Assembly (NCBI GenBank): GCA_007922195.1
Contig: ML681964.1
Span: 5,474,445-5,538,444 of the forward strand
DNA from: Podocnemis expansa
Taxonomy: Eukaryota; Chordata; Testudines; Podocnemididae
Length of the DNA stretch: 64,000 nucleotides
Reading direction: 5' to 3'
Part shown: positions 11,640-22,194 of the stretch, one piece after another
Layout: every line of letters starts with the position of its first letter
Position numbering within the stretch: the first letter of the stretch is position 1
The notes under the pieces: generated by a model
Seen by the model: the letters and a program-made list of their open reading frames with translations, nothing else
What the model was told of the DNA's origin: nothing
The model's database searches: none
Made by a program: the position numbers and the translations under genes

Positions 11640-12715
11640 TTATGGCCTCCCTCAGATCCAGGGCTGGAGGAAAGGCCCGAACACCACCACCACCCGTCGA
11701 ACTGGGGAACTGCAGGCCCCAGAGCCCAGAAGTGGAACGGCAGGACCAAGCCAAGAAGTATAAAAGCCCCTGCTAGCAGCTCATAGGAGCTGAGCTGCTG
11801 AGGGAGAAGGATGTGTCTCCAGGGGGGCTGCCATTGGGAAAAGGGCTGGCCCAGCTCAGGCAGCAAACCCGGGCCACCCCGGCAGAACCACCCTATGGCC
11901 CACCCAATCTCCCTGGTCCTAGTAACTGGGAGGGGAACCCCGAGACTGCCGACTGGGGAGGACACCCCAGGACCCATTGGGGCCCAAACCAGCTGCCCAG
12001 CGAGGAAGCCAGCTCCCGCCTTGAGAAAGAGATGGAGGTAGACTGCAACACTCCCTGTGACCTAAAGGAGCTCCTGCTAGCCAAGAAGGAGCTGCCGGTG
12101 GTGTATGGACCTTACAACCTAGAGGAGCTACCCCTTGCTGATGGGTCAGAGGAGTTCTCTGAGCTACCGCCTATAGATGCCGAGGGTTTCACAGGGATTC
12201 CCTGAGCCACCTATGAAGGTGGCCCTAAGGACAGCTATCCTCAGTGGACATAGGAACTTGGGCTGTGGTGGGAGGAAGTAGCCCAGGGAAAGCAAAGTGC
12301 CAAGCACTGGCTGGTGTCAGCATGTTTTGGTTGGAGCCCTGCTGACCCAGTGGCAGACCACTGTGCCACTAGACAGGGTCCTGGGCTGGGATGCAGTGGG
12401 AGTGGGTGGGCCTGCATCACCCTCCTCAACCCCTTTCCTTTGCTAAAGACCCCAAGTGATCCCTAACCACCTGAGCTCTCTATAGACTTTGGGACTGCCC
12501 CCCTCACCTGGGAGCCAGGGCTACAGATGTTGGGACTGCCCGCCCTGCCTGGGGGCCGGGGCTACAGACTTTGGGACTGCACACCCATCTGGGACCGGGG
12601 TTCTAAGAGGTGCCCAGGTGCCAGAAAGGGCACCAACTGAGGCTAATTCCCCGAGTGCCAGGAGCAGGTGCCCTACCAGCCCACTGGAGACCACAACCAC
12701 TTACAGTACTTTATA
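11640..12715 (+). other. GC-rich LTR-like block with open frame 11813-12205
   Basis: A sharply bounded GC-rich block in AT-rich surroundings. A TATA-like GTATAAAAGCCCC lies at about 11757-11769, followed by short GCAGCTCATAGGAGCTGAGCTG repeat words. An open frame of about 130 codons (11813-12205), rich in Pro, Glu and Leu, follows. From 12489 there are three repeats of a phrase beginning TTGGGACTGC (near 12489, 12532 and 12572). TATA, leader and repeats suggest an LTR or other retroelement promoter fragment. No protein domain, primer-binding site or paired LTR was recognised, so the identity is open. Confidence 0.35.
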
Positions 12716-13796
12716 GTGAAATAAGTAGACTATTGCTCATTAAGATTAACTGCTTTGTTCCTTTTTTAATACCTTTTTGTATTCTATTTCTTTCTGCCAC
12801 ACAGTAGCAGACTTTTTATTGCAGAATCTTTTCCTTAGATAATCCAACAAGTTCAGCACACTAAATTACATGTAAAGTTTTAATTTTTTGTCTATGTGCA
12901 ATAACTACAGTATTTTTATATTTAATACATGCTAAATATCATCTGCCATTATACTACTCAATGTGCTTAAATCCACTTAGAAATAGTCACAACCCAGATG
13001 TTTTAGTGCCTGAAATAACTATTACAAACTTCCCCAACAGATATTTTTTCTAAGGTTATAAGGTTGGCAGTCAGCTGGAATCAAAACTGCTTATTAGCAC
13101 ATTCATTTTCTCTAAATCATTAATTAATTTATAAAACATCACAGTGCTCATGCCAGCCACTGATTTATTAATCTCTTTCCATTGTGAAGAATAATTATTC
13201 ATTAAAATAACAATCAGTGAACTAGCTTAATCTCACATACAGTGTAAGTAGAACTTGACCTTCTTTTCCAAAACTTCAGACCATTACCACTTGCCCTAAA
13301 AAAAGAAATGTTTATTAGCCTTAATTAAAATTAGGATTGGTATGTCACCTGCCTTGCTGTATGTCATCCACTTACAGATAGATGAGAGTCATCAACAGAT
13401 TTCATTTCAGCTAGCTGGGGGCAGAGACAGACATACACAAAAGTTTGAATGTCAAAATGGGACACAGTTAAAAACAAAACCAGTGTCAAATGAACTCCTC
13501 ATTGATACATCTATAAACCTTATTCAACATCATGTGCGATTGTGTGTGATTTCATTTAATGTGCGTATGTAACCCTTTGGCTAAGTGTTGTTAGCACCAA
13601 CAAGGGCTGGATTCAAGTAGTTAGGAGGCCATCTTAAAGGTTAACAAACACCTTTAGCTCAAGCCCATTCCCAGAATTTCTGATACCACAAAGCATCTCT
13701 CCTGGGTGCACTTACACAGTACATCCCCACTGGCAAGCACTGAGTCCTGAATGAAACAAGGAAAACATCAGAGAAAAAGAGAATTGAGTATGTGCT
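12716..13796. other. Unrecognised AT-rich DNA
   Basis: No gene or repeat ends recognised. Confidence 0.5.
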
Positions 13797-13862
13797 TTGC
13801 AAACAGGGGACTGCAAACAGGGGAGTTTGCGAGGGAAGGAGTTGGTGCCAGGTGCGTCCAAG
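13797..13862 (+). repeat. CR1 5'UTR-like fragment outside the CR1 insertion
   Basis: GGGGACTGCAAACAGGGGAG and the following TTTGCGAGG closely match the segment just upstream of ORF1 in both CR1 copies (14126-14155 and 43009-43045). This copy lies upstream of the target duplication of CR1 copy 1, so it is a separate fragment, either an older CR1 5' piece or a product of 5' template switching. Confidence 0.55.
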
Positions 13863-13922
13863 GTGCTTGCTGTTAGTTGTGGGACTGTGCTTGCGTGATA
13901 GGGTGGGGGCTGTTTCCACCAT

Positions 13923-13932
13923 NNNNNNNNNN
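13923..13932. other. Assembly gap (10 N) flanked by identical 47-bp sequence
   Basis: The 47 bases before the gap (13876-13922) are repeated exactly after it (13933-13979). CR1 copy 2 has this 5'UTR segment only once. The duplication is therefore best read as an unmerged contig overlap. Confidence 0.9.
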
Positions 13933-14167
13933 GTTGTGGGACTGTGCTTGCGTGATAGGGTGGGGGCTGTTTCCACCATTGTTCCCTGATCACCTTTAAT
14001 CACCAGCTTCTAGCAACTTCTAGCAGCCTTGTGATTGGCCTGCCCCTGTATGACTAACAAGGGGCAAGGGCTGACCTAGGCAGAGAAGGCCTTTAAAAGC
14101 CACTGCTTGAGTGACCAGAGGGAGCTTGGAACCAGGGGAGTTTGCGAAGGAGTTTGGTGAGGCCAAG

Positions 14168-15232
14168 ATGGTGAAGAGGAGCCGTACTGCTGGAGCCAGC
14201 ACCCCTGCTGTTTCCTTTGCCTCTGTTTGTAGCCAGACAGGCTGTCTGTCCATGGATATCTCCACCCAGACGCTGGTGTGGAATTGCAGGGAGTGTGGCC
14301 TTCAGTTTCCTGCCACTGATGATCAGGCTAGGGAGATGAGCCTATGTGATAGGTGCCTTCTGGTGGCATCTCTTCGCAAACAGGTAGGAGAGTTACAGGA
14401 GGAGGTGTCATGGCTCAGGAGTATCTATGCCCTGGAAAAGTTCCTTGACAGCGTCCACGATGAGACCTGCAAGGAGGAGGTCCCTATCCCAATGCCAAGG
14501 GCTACTGCCACAGCTCTGGAAATGGATGGGATGTCTATGGCAGAGGAAGGACACTGGCAGCTGGTCACCTCTGGCAGTAGACAATGTTTCACGCCTACTC
14601 ACATCCCACCATCCATTGTGGTGAGGAACCATTATGCGGCGCTGGACACACTAAAGGAGGTAGAGGAGATGCCATCCACCCGAAAGGCTGGGCAGATCAC
14701 AGCCACCTCACCTAAGAGAAAACGTAGGGTTGTGGTGATTGGGGATTCACTCCTGAGAGGAACGGAGGCACCCATCTGTCACCCTGACAAGGCCTCTAGA
14801 GAGGTATGCTGCCTGCCAGGTGCCTGTATCCATGATGTAACGGAGGGATTGTCTAAAATCATCCACCCCTCAGACTACTACCCCATGCTTCTTATCCATG
14901 TGGGTACCAATGATACTGCGAGAGGTGATCCTCAGCAGATCAAAGGTGACTTCAGGGCTCTGGGAGCGAGGGTGAAGGAGTTTGGAGCACAGGCGGTATT
15001 CTCCTCGATCCTTCCAGTCAAGGCTAGAGGCCTGAGGAGAGACAGATGCATCCTAGAGGTGAATGCCTGGCTGCGAAGATGGTGTGGTCAGGAGGGATTT
15101 GGCTTCCTTGACCATGGAGTACTGTTTCAGGACAGAGGATTGATAGGCAGAGATGGCCTTCACCTGTCCAGGAAGGGGAAGAGCGTGTTTGGGCACAGAC
15201 TGGCTGACCTAGTGAGGAGGGCTGTCAACTAG
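14168..15232 (+). CDS. CR1 ORF1 protein (zinc-finger/coiled-coil/SGNH esterase), intact
   Basis: An open frame of 354 codons from the ATG at 14168. The start was chosen because Met-Val-Lys-Arg-Ser-Arg-Thr is shared with copy 2; the frame runs 19 codons further upstream without an ATG. The N-terminal third has paired cysteines (NCRECGLQF and LCDRC, about residues 40-75), a probable zinc-binding motif. A heptad-like segment follows (LRKQVGELQEEVSWLRSI, about 77-95). The C-terminal half is an SGNH/GDSL hydrolase fold: GDSLLRG with the catalytic Ser (block I), HVGTNDTARG with the block III Asn, and GRDGLHLSRKG with the Asp and His (block V). CR1 ORF1 proteins bind RNA and form the ribonucleoprotein. 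The esterase's role in retrotransposition is unresolved. No frameshift or nonsense codon is present. It ends about 65 bp before the first ORF2 ATG. Confidence 0.92.
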   Translation: MVKRSRTAGASTPAVSFASVCSQTGCLSMDISTQTLVWNCRECGLQFPATDDQAREMSLCDRCLLVASLRKQVGELQEEVSWLRSIYALEKFLDSVHDETCKEEVPIPMPRATATALEMDGMSMAEEGHWQLVTSGSRQCFTPTHIPPSIVVRNHYAALDTLKEVEEMPSTRKAGQITATSPKRKRRVVVIGDSLLRGTEAPICHPDKASREVCCLPGACIHDVTEGLSKIIHPSDYYPMLLIHVGTNDTARGDPQQIKGDFRALGARVKEFGAQAVFSSILPVKARGLRRDRCILEVNAWLRRWCGQEGFGFLDHGVLFQDRGLIGRDGLHLSRKGKSVFGHRLADLVRRAVN

Positions 15233-15275
15233 GTTTGAAGGGGGAGGGAGACCAAACCCACAGGTAAGTAACAAT

Positions 15276-18275
15276 GTGGGTTATCTGGGGGAAGGGATGG
15301 AACTTGGGGGGTGCTGGGACTGTATCAACAGCAATAAAAGAGAAGGTAGTTGGAACATGGGGGTGGGGGAATCAAATAAATGTCTTAAGTGCTCTACTGA
15401 AGCCCCAATATGTGAGGAGAGTGGGGGAGAAGAACTCCAAGAAAAAATGCAAGGAGGTTTACGTAACAGAATTGGAAATCAACATGACAAAGTAGGGCAA
15501 TATACCGGGTATCTTAGGTGCCTATACACTAATGCGAGGAGCCTGGGAAATAAGCAAGAAGAATTGGTAATACTAGCACAGACAAGGAACTATGATATTA
15601 TAGGAATAACGGAGACGTGGTGGGATAGTCTGCACAACTGGAGCTCTGCCATGGTTGGGTATAAACTGTTCAGGAAAGACAGGCAGGGAAGAAGAGGGGG
15701 AGGAGTAGCATTATATGTAAAAGAGCTCTATGACTGCTCAGAGCTCCATTATGAAAGTGGAAACAAGCCAGTTGAAAGTCTGTGGGCTACACTGAGAGGG
15801 GAAGGCAACAAGGGGGATGTTGCGGTGGGTGTCTGCTATAGACCACCAGACCAGAAGCAGGAGGTAGATGAGGTATTCTATGGACAACTAGCAGAAGCTT
15901 CTAGATCACAGGCCCTGGTGCTGATGGGGGACTTCAATTACCCTGACATTTGCTGGGAGGCCAATACAGCAGTGCATGGGCAATCCAGGAAGTTTTTAGA
16001 GAATGTTGGGGACAACTTTCTAGTACAAATGCTAGAGGAACCAACTAGGGATCTTGCACTGCTCGACCTGCTGCTCACAAACAGTGAAGAATTGATCAGG
16101 GACATAGAGGTAAATGGCAAGCTAGGCAGTAGTGACCATGACATGGTTGAGTTCAGGATGCTGATTAAAGGAAGAAAGGAAAGAAGCAAAACAAAAACCC
16201 TGGACTTCAAAAAAGCAGATTTTGGCTCCCTCAGGGAACTGATGGGCAGGATCCCTTAGGACACTAATCTGAAGGGGAAAGGAGTCCAAGAGCATTGGTT
16301 ATATTTTAAAGAAACCCTCCTAAGGGCACAGGAAGTTGCCATTCCAATTAGGAGAAAGAACAAACATGTGAGGCAGCCAGAATGGCTTAGCAGAGAACTC
16401 TGCTCTGAGCTTAAACATAAAAAGGAAGCTTACAGGAAGTGGAAGCTTGGTCAGATGACCAAGGAGGCATATAAAGATATTGCTAAGGACTGCAGGGATA
16501 AAATCAGAAAGGCCAAAGTACAAATGGAGTTGCGGCTAGTGAGGGATGTAAAGGCTAACAAGAAGGGGTTCTACAAGTATGTTAATAACAAGAAGAGGAT
16601 CAGGGATGGTGTAGGCCCCTTGCTGAATAGGGCAGGCATCCTTGTGACAGAGGATGAGGAAAAAGCAGAGGTGCTCAATGCATTTTCTGCTTCAGTTTTC
16701 ATGGGCAGGGTCAGCTCCCAGCCCACTACCATGGGTGTGGCAGATGGGAGAGAAGAAGACAGGCCCTTGGTGACGGAAGGTCAGGTTAGGGACTGCTTAA
16801 AGAAGCTGGATGTGCACAAGTCCACGGGGCCGGACGAACTGCATCCAAGAGTGCTGAGGGAACTGGCTGATGAGATAGCAGCACCGCTGGCCATTATCTT
16901 TGAAAACTCATGTAGAATGGGGGAGGTGCCAGAGGATTGGAAAAAAGCAAATGTAGTGCCTATTTTCAAGAACAGGAAAAAGGAGGATCTGGGGAATTAT
17001 AGACCAGTCAGCCTCACCTCAATCCCTGGAAAAATTATGGAGCAGATTCTCAAAGAATCCATCCTCAAATACTTAGAGGAAAATAAAGTGATCAGGAACA
17101 GTCAGCATGGATTTACCAAGGGTAAATCATGCATGACCAATCTCATCTCCTTCTATGATCAAATGACTGATTTTCTGGATGCAGGAAGAACCATTGATGT
17201 GATATATACCTTGATTTTAGCAAGGCTTTTGATACAGTTTCCCACAGCATTCTCATTGGCAAATTAAGGAAGTATGGGTTGGATAGGTGGACTATAAAGG
17301 TGGATAGAAAACTGGCTGGATCAACGGTTTCAGCATGTAGGAATCAATGGTTCCATGTCCAGCTGGCAGCCAGTCACAAGTGGTGTGCCCCAGGGGTCGG
17401 TCCTGGGGCCAGTTCTGTTCAACATTTTCATCAATGATCTGGATGATGGAATAGACTGCATTCTCAGTAAGTCTGCGGATGACACCAAGCTGGGGGGACC
17501 AGTAGACACGTTGGAGGGCAAGGACAGGATTCAGGGAGACCTAGATAAATTGGAACAGTGGGCCAATAGAAATCTTATGAACTTCAATAAGGACAAGTGT
17601 AAAATCCTGCATGTGGGACGGAAAAACCCCATGCACCGCTACAGGCTGGGAAACATTCAGCTAAGTAGCAGCAGTGTAGAAAAGGACCTGGCGGTCATGG
17701 TGGATGGGAAGCTAGATACGAGTCAGCAGTGTGCTCTTGCTGCCAAACAGGCCAATGGCATACTGGGCTGCATCAAAAGAAGTATTACCAGCAGATCAAG
17801 GGATGTGATCATTCCCCTCTAGTCTGCACTGGTGAGGCCACATCTAGAATACTGTGTTCAGTTTTGGGCTCCCCACTACAAAAAGGACAGGGACATGCTA
17901 GAGAGAGTCCAGCAGAGAGCAACCAAAATGATTAAAGGGCTGGAGCACAAGCCCTATGAGGAAAGACTGAAAGCATTAGGCTTACTTAGTCTGCAGAAGA
18001 GAAGATTGAGGGGGGATTTGATAGCAACCTTCAACTTCTTGAAGGGATGCTCTAAGGAAGATGGAGCTCGACTGTTCTCGGTAATAACAGAGGACAGAAT
18101 GAGGAGCAATGGTCTCAAGTTGCGGTTAGGGAGGTCGAGGCTGGATATTAGAAAAAACTTTTTTACTAGGAGGGTGGTGAAGCCTTGGAATGAGCTGCCA
18201 AGGGAGGTAGTGGAGTCTCCATCTTTGGAGGTGTTTAAGGCCCGGCTGGACAAAACCACGACTGGGATGTTTTAG
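15276..18275 (+). pseudogene. CR1 ORF2 (endonuclease-reverse transcriptase), copy 1, four lesions
   Basis: Encodes an APE-type endonuclease followed by a reverse transcriptase, the enzymes of target-primed reverse transcription. The first ATG in frame is at 15297 and the predicted length is about 990 codons. Endonuclease landmarks are intact: YTNARSLGNK, GITETWWD, CYRPPDQ, LMGDFNYP and GSSDHDMVEF. Reverse transcriptase landmarks include [32 protein letters not shown] and a catalytic Ala-Asp-Asp at 17475-17483; the usual Phe before it is Ser here. Lesions: a TGG-to-TAG stop at 16257, +2 nt near 17205 within the motif equivalent to YLDFSKAFD, +1 nt near 17295 that restores the frame, and a stop in a Tyr codon at 17820. 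The endonuclease part (327 codons) is open up to the first stop. Confidence 0.93.
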
Positions 18276-18357
18276 TGGGAGTGGTCCTGCCTCTGTCAGG
18301 GGGTTGGACTAGATGACCCCTGAGGTCCCTTCCAACTCTAATGATTCTATGTGCTTG

Positions 18358-19574
18358 AAAAACCACAGCAACAATCTCTCTCAGTGAATGTTAAGTAAAA
18401 CACGCTCACATGGCAATTTCGGCAGTAGTCTAGGATGCTTATGATGGTGAGGAACCAAGTTACAACAGGCAAATGTCTTCTGCCACATCCCTTTCCTCTC
18501 CACTAAACCACACCCAAGTTTGGTGCCTCAGGTATCATAGTTACAGAGTTCCTGAGCAACATGCTTAGGAAGTGCCGCCTGTTCCTATCCTGCAGCTCCG
18601 ACACTTAACCCCATGTCTGTTGACTCAGCTGTGCTGCTGTGGTTTGTGACTTCAGCAAAGGGCTACCATTTCTATAGTCTCTCCTGTTAAAAAGGCCTTC
18701 AGTGGAGCAGTGGAAACTTGAACAGTCTCTCTCCCATAATATAAAAGAGCTGTTATCCTCTTCGCTCTCCTTTCATTTCCACTGCCCAACAATCTAAGTC
18801 TGTGCATAGTCCAAGGCATCACTAGCGAACTCTGGGGAGAAAAAATATGCAAATGAAGCTTTCTGTAGCCATATGGATCCTGATCACCAATAGGTAGTGT
18901 CCATTTCCAGATCTCTTCATCTGGAGTTCTAGATAAATAATTGGAAAAATATACAGCAGCTCTCTGACTGTTCTTCCTCCTATTCACCAACAGATGGGAA
19001 CAGAGCATTCCGTACATTTTGAAAGTTCAGGCCATAGGGTTACATGCACAGAGTACAAAAAGAACTGGACTTCCCGAAAAACAAAGAGACAAATTCAGAT
19101 CTGATCTTTAAATGTTGCTGAAGTAAACTTACTCCAAGTACAATTCTGACGTAGATATAACTTAGTAACAACTACTAAGCTGAAAACAAAATTAATGGTG
19201 GAGGAAAGTCAGAACCTATTGCATTAGAAACTAATAAAGTTCAAGATATTTATATTCTTTGCCTTTTTTTGTGTGTGTGTCTTGTTGAATGACATCTTGC
19301 ATCCCCATATGTGCTTGAAGGCAGGAGAACCACTGGCCCTGGAAAAGACACAGGGCTCAGCGTGCTGGGACTTGGGGCTTGCATGCCACTGCTGCAGCCA
19401 TTGCCGCGGGCAGCCCAGTGATGGACCTGGGGTTCAAGCCCCATAAGCCTGGTGCCAGTGACACCCCTTCTTGAAGGTGACAATACATAAGGCAAAATCC
19501 CTTTGAAATCAATGCAACTACTCAAGCAGCAGGATTCAGTCCCTCATGCCCTTTACACGTAAGCAATCTAGAAA
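18358..19574. other. Unrecognised interval with a 121-codon minus-strand frame
   Basis: No repeat family recognised. The longest open frame (19017-18652, minus) has no domain I know. It is too short and isolated to call a gene. Confidence 0.45.
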
Positions 19575-19619
19575 AAGAGGTTACCTACCTGTGACTGGTG
19601 TTCCTACCTGTGACTGGTG

Positions 19620-19795
19620 TTCTTTGAGATGTTTGCTCCTGGACATTCCACTGTAGGTTTATGCGCATGCATGCACGGAGAGCCGGAGATTTTTCCTCTA
19701 GAGCACCTGTAGGGTCAGCTGTGGCGCCCCCTGGAGTGGCTCCATCATGGCTGTCTATATGCAGCACAGCCGACCCACCCCTCCTCAGTTCCTAC
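19620..19795 (-). repeat. DIRS inverted terminal repeat (3' end)
   Basis: GAGATTTTTCCTCTAGAGCA, CCCCCTGGAGTGGCTCCAT and CACCCCTCCTCAGTTCC all recur in reverse complement at 22195-22375. Just outside it, the 19-bp word CCTACCTGTGACTGGTGTT is tandemly duplicated (about 19584-19622). Confidence 0.88.
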
Positions 19796-19849
19796 TTAGC
19801 ACCTATTCTGCAGAGGGGAGAGGGGAGGGATGTGTAATGTCCAGGAGCA

Positions 19850-19935
19850 ACGTGTCTTAAAGAACACCAGTTACAGATAGGTAACCTCCTCTTCTTTTTT
19901 GAGTGCCTGCTCCTGGCCATTCCATTGTAGGTGAT
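19850..19935 (-). repeat. DIRS internal complementary region
   Basis: GAACACCAGTTACAGATAGG is the near-exact reverse complement of the extreme right end (19578-19622). The adjoining GCTCCTGGCCATTCCATTGT matches the reverse complement of the left end near 22335-22360. This region bridges the two element ends, as expected for the DIRS circular-intermediate mechanism. Confidence 0.82.
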
Positions 19936-20015
19936 TCGCTAGTCTTATCTATGGTGGTGGGTTGGAATCACAGGTGTACCAACTGCAGAACTGCTCTACC
20001 CACTGCAGTGTCACC

Positions 20016-21551
20016 TCAAGCTTGCCGATCAATCACATAATGCTCTGTAAACGTGTGCACAGACAGCCACCTAGCCGCCTTACAAATGTCCACAATCAGC
20101 ACTCCACTCAAGAAAGTGGTGGAGGAGGCTTAAGCTCTTGTAGAGTGAGCCTTGATTGCCAGTGGGTCAATCTTAGCCAATACACAGCATTCATGTATAC
20201 AAGAAACTATCCAGGAGGAGAGATGCTGAGCCAAGACTGGCTCCCCTTTCATCCTATCCTCCACTGCTATAAACAGCTGGGACATCTTTCAGAAGGGTTT
20301 CGTCCTTTCTCTGTAAAAGGCCAAGGCGCGGCAAACATCCAGAGTGTGGAGCCTTCTTTCTTTGTGGGAGGCATGAGGCTTTGGGCAAAACACAGGCAAG
20401 ACAATTTCTTGATTGCAGTGAAACTGCGAAACTACCTCAGGATGGAATGTTAGGCAAGGACACAGTAGAACTTTGTCTTTGAAGAAGACAATATAGGGTG
20501 GAGAGGCTGACAACGCCCGAATCTCTGACACTCTTCTGGCCGATGTTATTGCCACTAGGAAGGCTATCTTCCACGAGAGGAAGAGGAGCAAGCAAGAGGT
20601 GAGTGGCTTGAACGGGGGCCCTGTGAGTCTAGAGAGGACCAGATTGAGGTCCCACTGCGCAATTGGGGAACGCACCATGGGTAAGAGCTTCTCTAAGCCT
20701 TTAAGAAAGCACTTCACTAGTGGGTCAGTGAAGAGGGAAGTTTTGTTTGCCATCTCGTGTAATGCCGCAATAGCCTCCAGGTAGACTTTGATCGAGGACA
20801 AGGACAGGCCTTGGGCTTTTAGACCCCAGAGAAACTCTAAGATGGTCTGAATTGGAGCCCAATGTGGCACAAGATTCTTGCTAAGTGACCAAGCCACAAA
20901 CTTGCCCCATTTGCCTTTATATGATGCTCTCCTCGAGAGCTTCCTACTCTTGAACAAGGCCCTCTGGACCTGTGTCGAACACTGCAGCTCCCTGCCCCTC
21001 AACCATGGAGGTTTCATGTGCAGAGGTGCAGCAACCTCAGGTCCGGGTGGCGCAACCACCCTGGGTCCTGGGAGAGCAGGTCTGGCGGCGTTGGCAACTC
21101 TATCGGTTCCCTGACTGAGAGACGCAGCAGTCATAAACCAATGTTGCCTAAGCCATGCTGGGGTTACCAAGATGATTGAGGCCTGTTCCTGTTTTATTTT
21201 CAAGAGGACTCTCAGAATCAGTGGGGTCAGGGGGAAATGTGTAGCAGACCCTCCCCCACCCAGAATATCTCAAGAGCACCTGCAATTGGCCCCAGGCTCT
21301 GCCCCCTGAATGAACAAAACACTGCGCATTTATTGTTCTGATCGGATGCAAAAAGGTCCACTTGGGGATAGCCCCACAGATGGAAAATGGGCCTCCACAT
21401 TTCCCATTTGAAGGACCATTCGTGAGATGCGAATTTCCTGCTCAGAGAATCTGCTAGGAGACTGCGTTGGCCGACAAGATATGAAGCCACCAGGTGAATC
21501 AAGTGGCGAATGCAGAAGCCCCATAGGCGGAGGGCTCACTGCAAAGCGGGC
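20016..21551 (-). pseudogene. DIRS RNase H (partial) and tyrosine recombinase, broken
   Basis: The RNase H remainder runs from about 21550 with ASYLVGQRSLLADSLSR, then WGYPQVDLFASDQNN and the C-terminal ILVTPAWLRQHWF. A frameshift separates two parts near 21227. The tyrosine recombinase follows: ITSARRVSEIRAL with the first catalytic Arg, HTLDVCRALAFYRERT, then AHSTRA (the H-x-x-R pair) and TEHYVIDR with the probable nucleophilic Tyr. Integration of the circular cDNA by this enzyme replaces DDE-integrase chemistry. Lesions include an in-frame TGA at 20289 (the family usually has Arg there) and a TAA directly after AHSTRA. The frame otherwise continues to a TGA at 20016. All four recognisable catalytic positions survive although the frame does not. 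Confidence 0.85.
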
Positions 21552-22076
21552 CAGAGCGGCTCCCTCCCTGCTTGTTGATGTAATACATAGTGGCTGTGCC
21601 ATTAGCTGCTGCATTTCAGTCTGCAGCTTCTTTAGAGTACTCGACCTCACTGGCGAGCTCCCTATGTCTGACCTCCTCCTCTTCTGCGGCACTGGGGTGA
21701 GGGAGCAGTGCCACTGATGATCCAAAGACTTGGAGCAAGAAGGAGCTGCGGACGATGCCGCCGACCCTGCCGGCACCAGTGCCGAGAGCCAGTGCCAAAG
21801 GTCGCTCAGCTGTCCTCAGTGCCCCAGTGCAGCCAGAGGACTACTGACTGACAGTGCTGTGCTGGAACTCAGTCTGGAAGCTGGTCTAAGGGCTTCCTCC
21901 ATCAAAAGAAGCTTCAGCCTTTGTTCCCTATCCTTCTGAGTGCATGGCTTGAAGCTTTTACAGATCTTACACTTATCTTTGAGGCGTGCCTCTCCCAAAC
22001 ACCTCAGGCAGGAGCAGTGCGGGTCATCAAGTGGCATTGGCTTGCAACATGCTTCACAAGTTTTGAAGCCCGGCAT
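21552..22076 (-). pseudogene. DIRS gag-like N-terminal region, truncated
   Basis: From the ATG at 22076, CEACCKPMPLDDPHCSCLRC begins a cysteine-rich segment, followed by CKICKSF and a basic stretch. This is the N-terminal layout I know from vertebrate DIRS first ORFs. The reading frame hits a stop at 21816, then resumes in the same frame with KRRRSDIGSSP and a Leu/Gln-rich segment until the deletion junction near 21550. Its function is presumed particle or RNA packaging. It cannot give a full-length product. Confidence 0.72.
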
Positions 22077-22194
22077 GCCCCAACCTGGAGGCCAGCAGCA
22101 AACCTAACACCGGGAACGGGTACTCACAAATAATAGCCCTGAAGGACTGCGCAAAGGCAACCAAGTTTTACTTCAGCTACTGCCACAGCAGCAT

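Larger units (their letters stand above)
13870..18350 (+). mobile_element. CR1 LINE, copy 1, full length
   Basis: A complete chicken-repeat-1 type LINE: 5'UTR (beginning near GTTAGTTGTGGG), ORF1 (14168-15232), ORF2 (from about 15297 to 18275) and a short 3'UTR ending with the CR1 signature TGATTCTATG, without a poly-A tail. GTGCTTG at 13863-13869 and 18351-18357 is a plausible 7-bp target duplication, and the 5' end matches that of copy 2. Full-length CR1 copies are uncommon because most are 5'-truncated. ORF1 is intact and ORF2 has four lesions, so the insertion is relatively young but not autonomous. Confidence 0.93.

Noticed and set aside
18652..19017. 121-codon minus-strand open frame
   Set aside because: No known domain or codon pattern, and no promoter or splice signals. 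A frame this long is expected by chance in a window of this size.
20599..21717. Plus-strand open frames over the DIRS element
   Set aside because: Antisense shadows of the RNase H and recombinase coding region, which has clear motifs on the minus strand.
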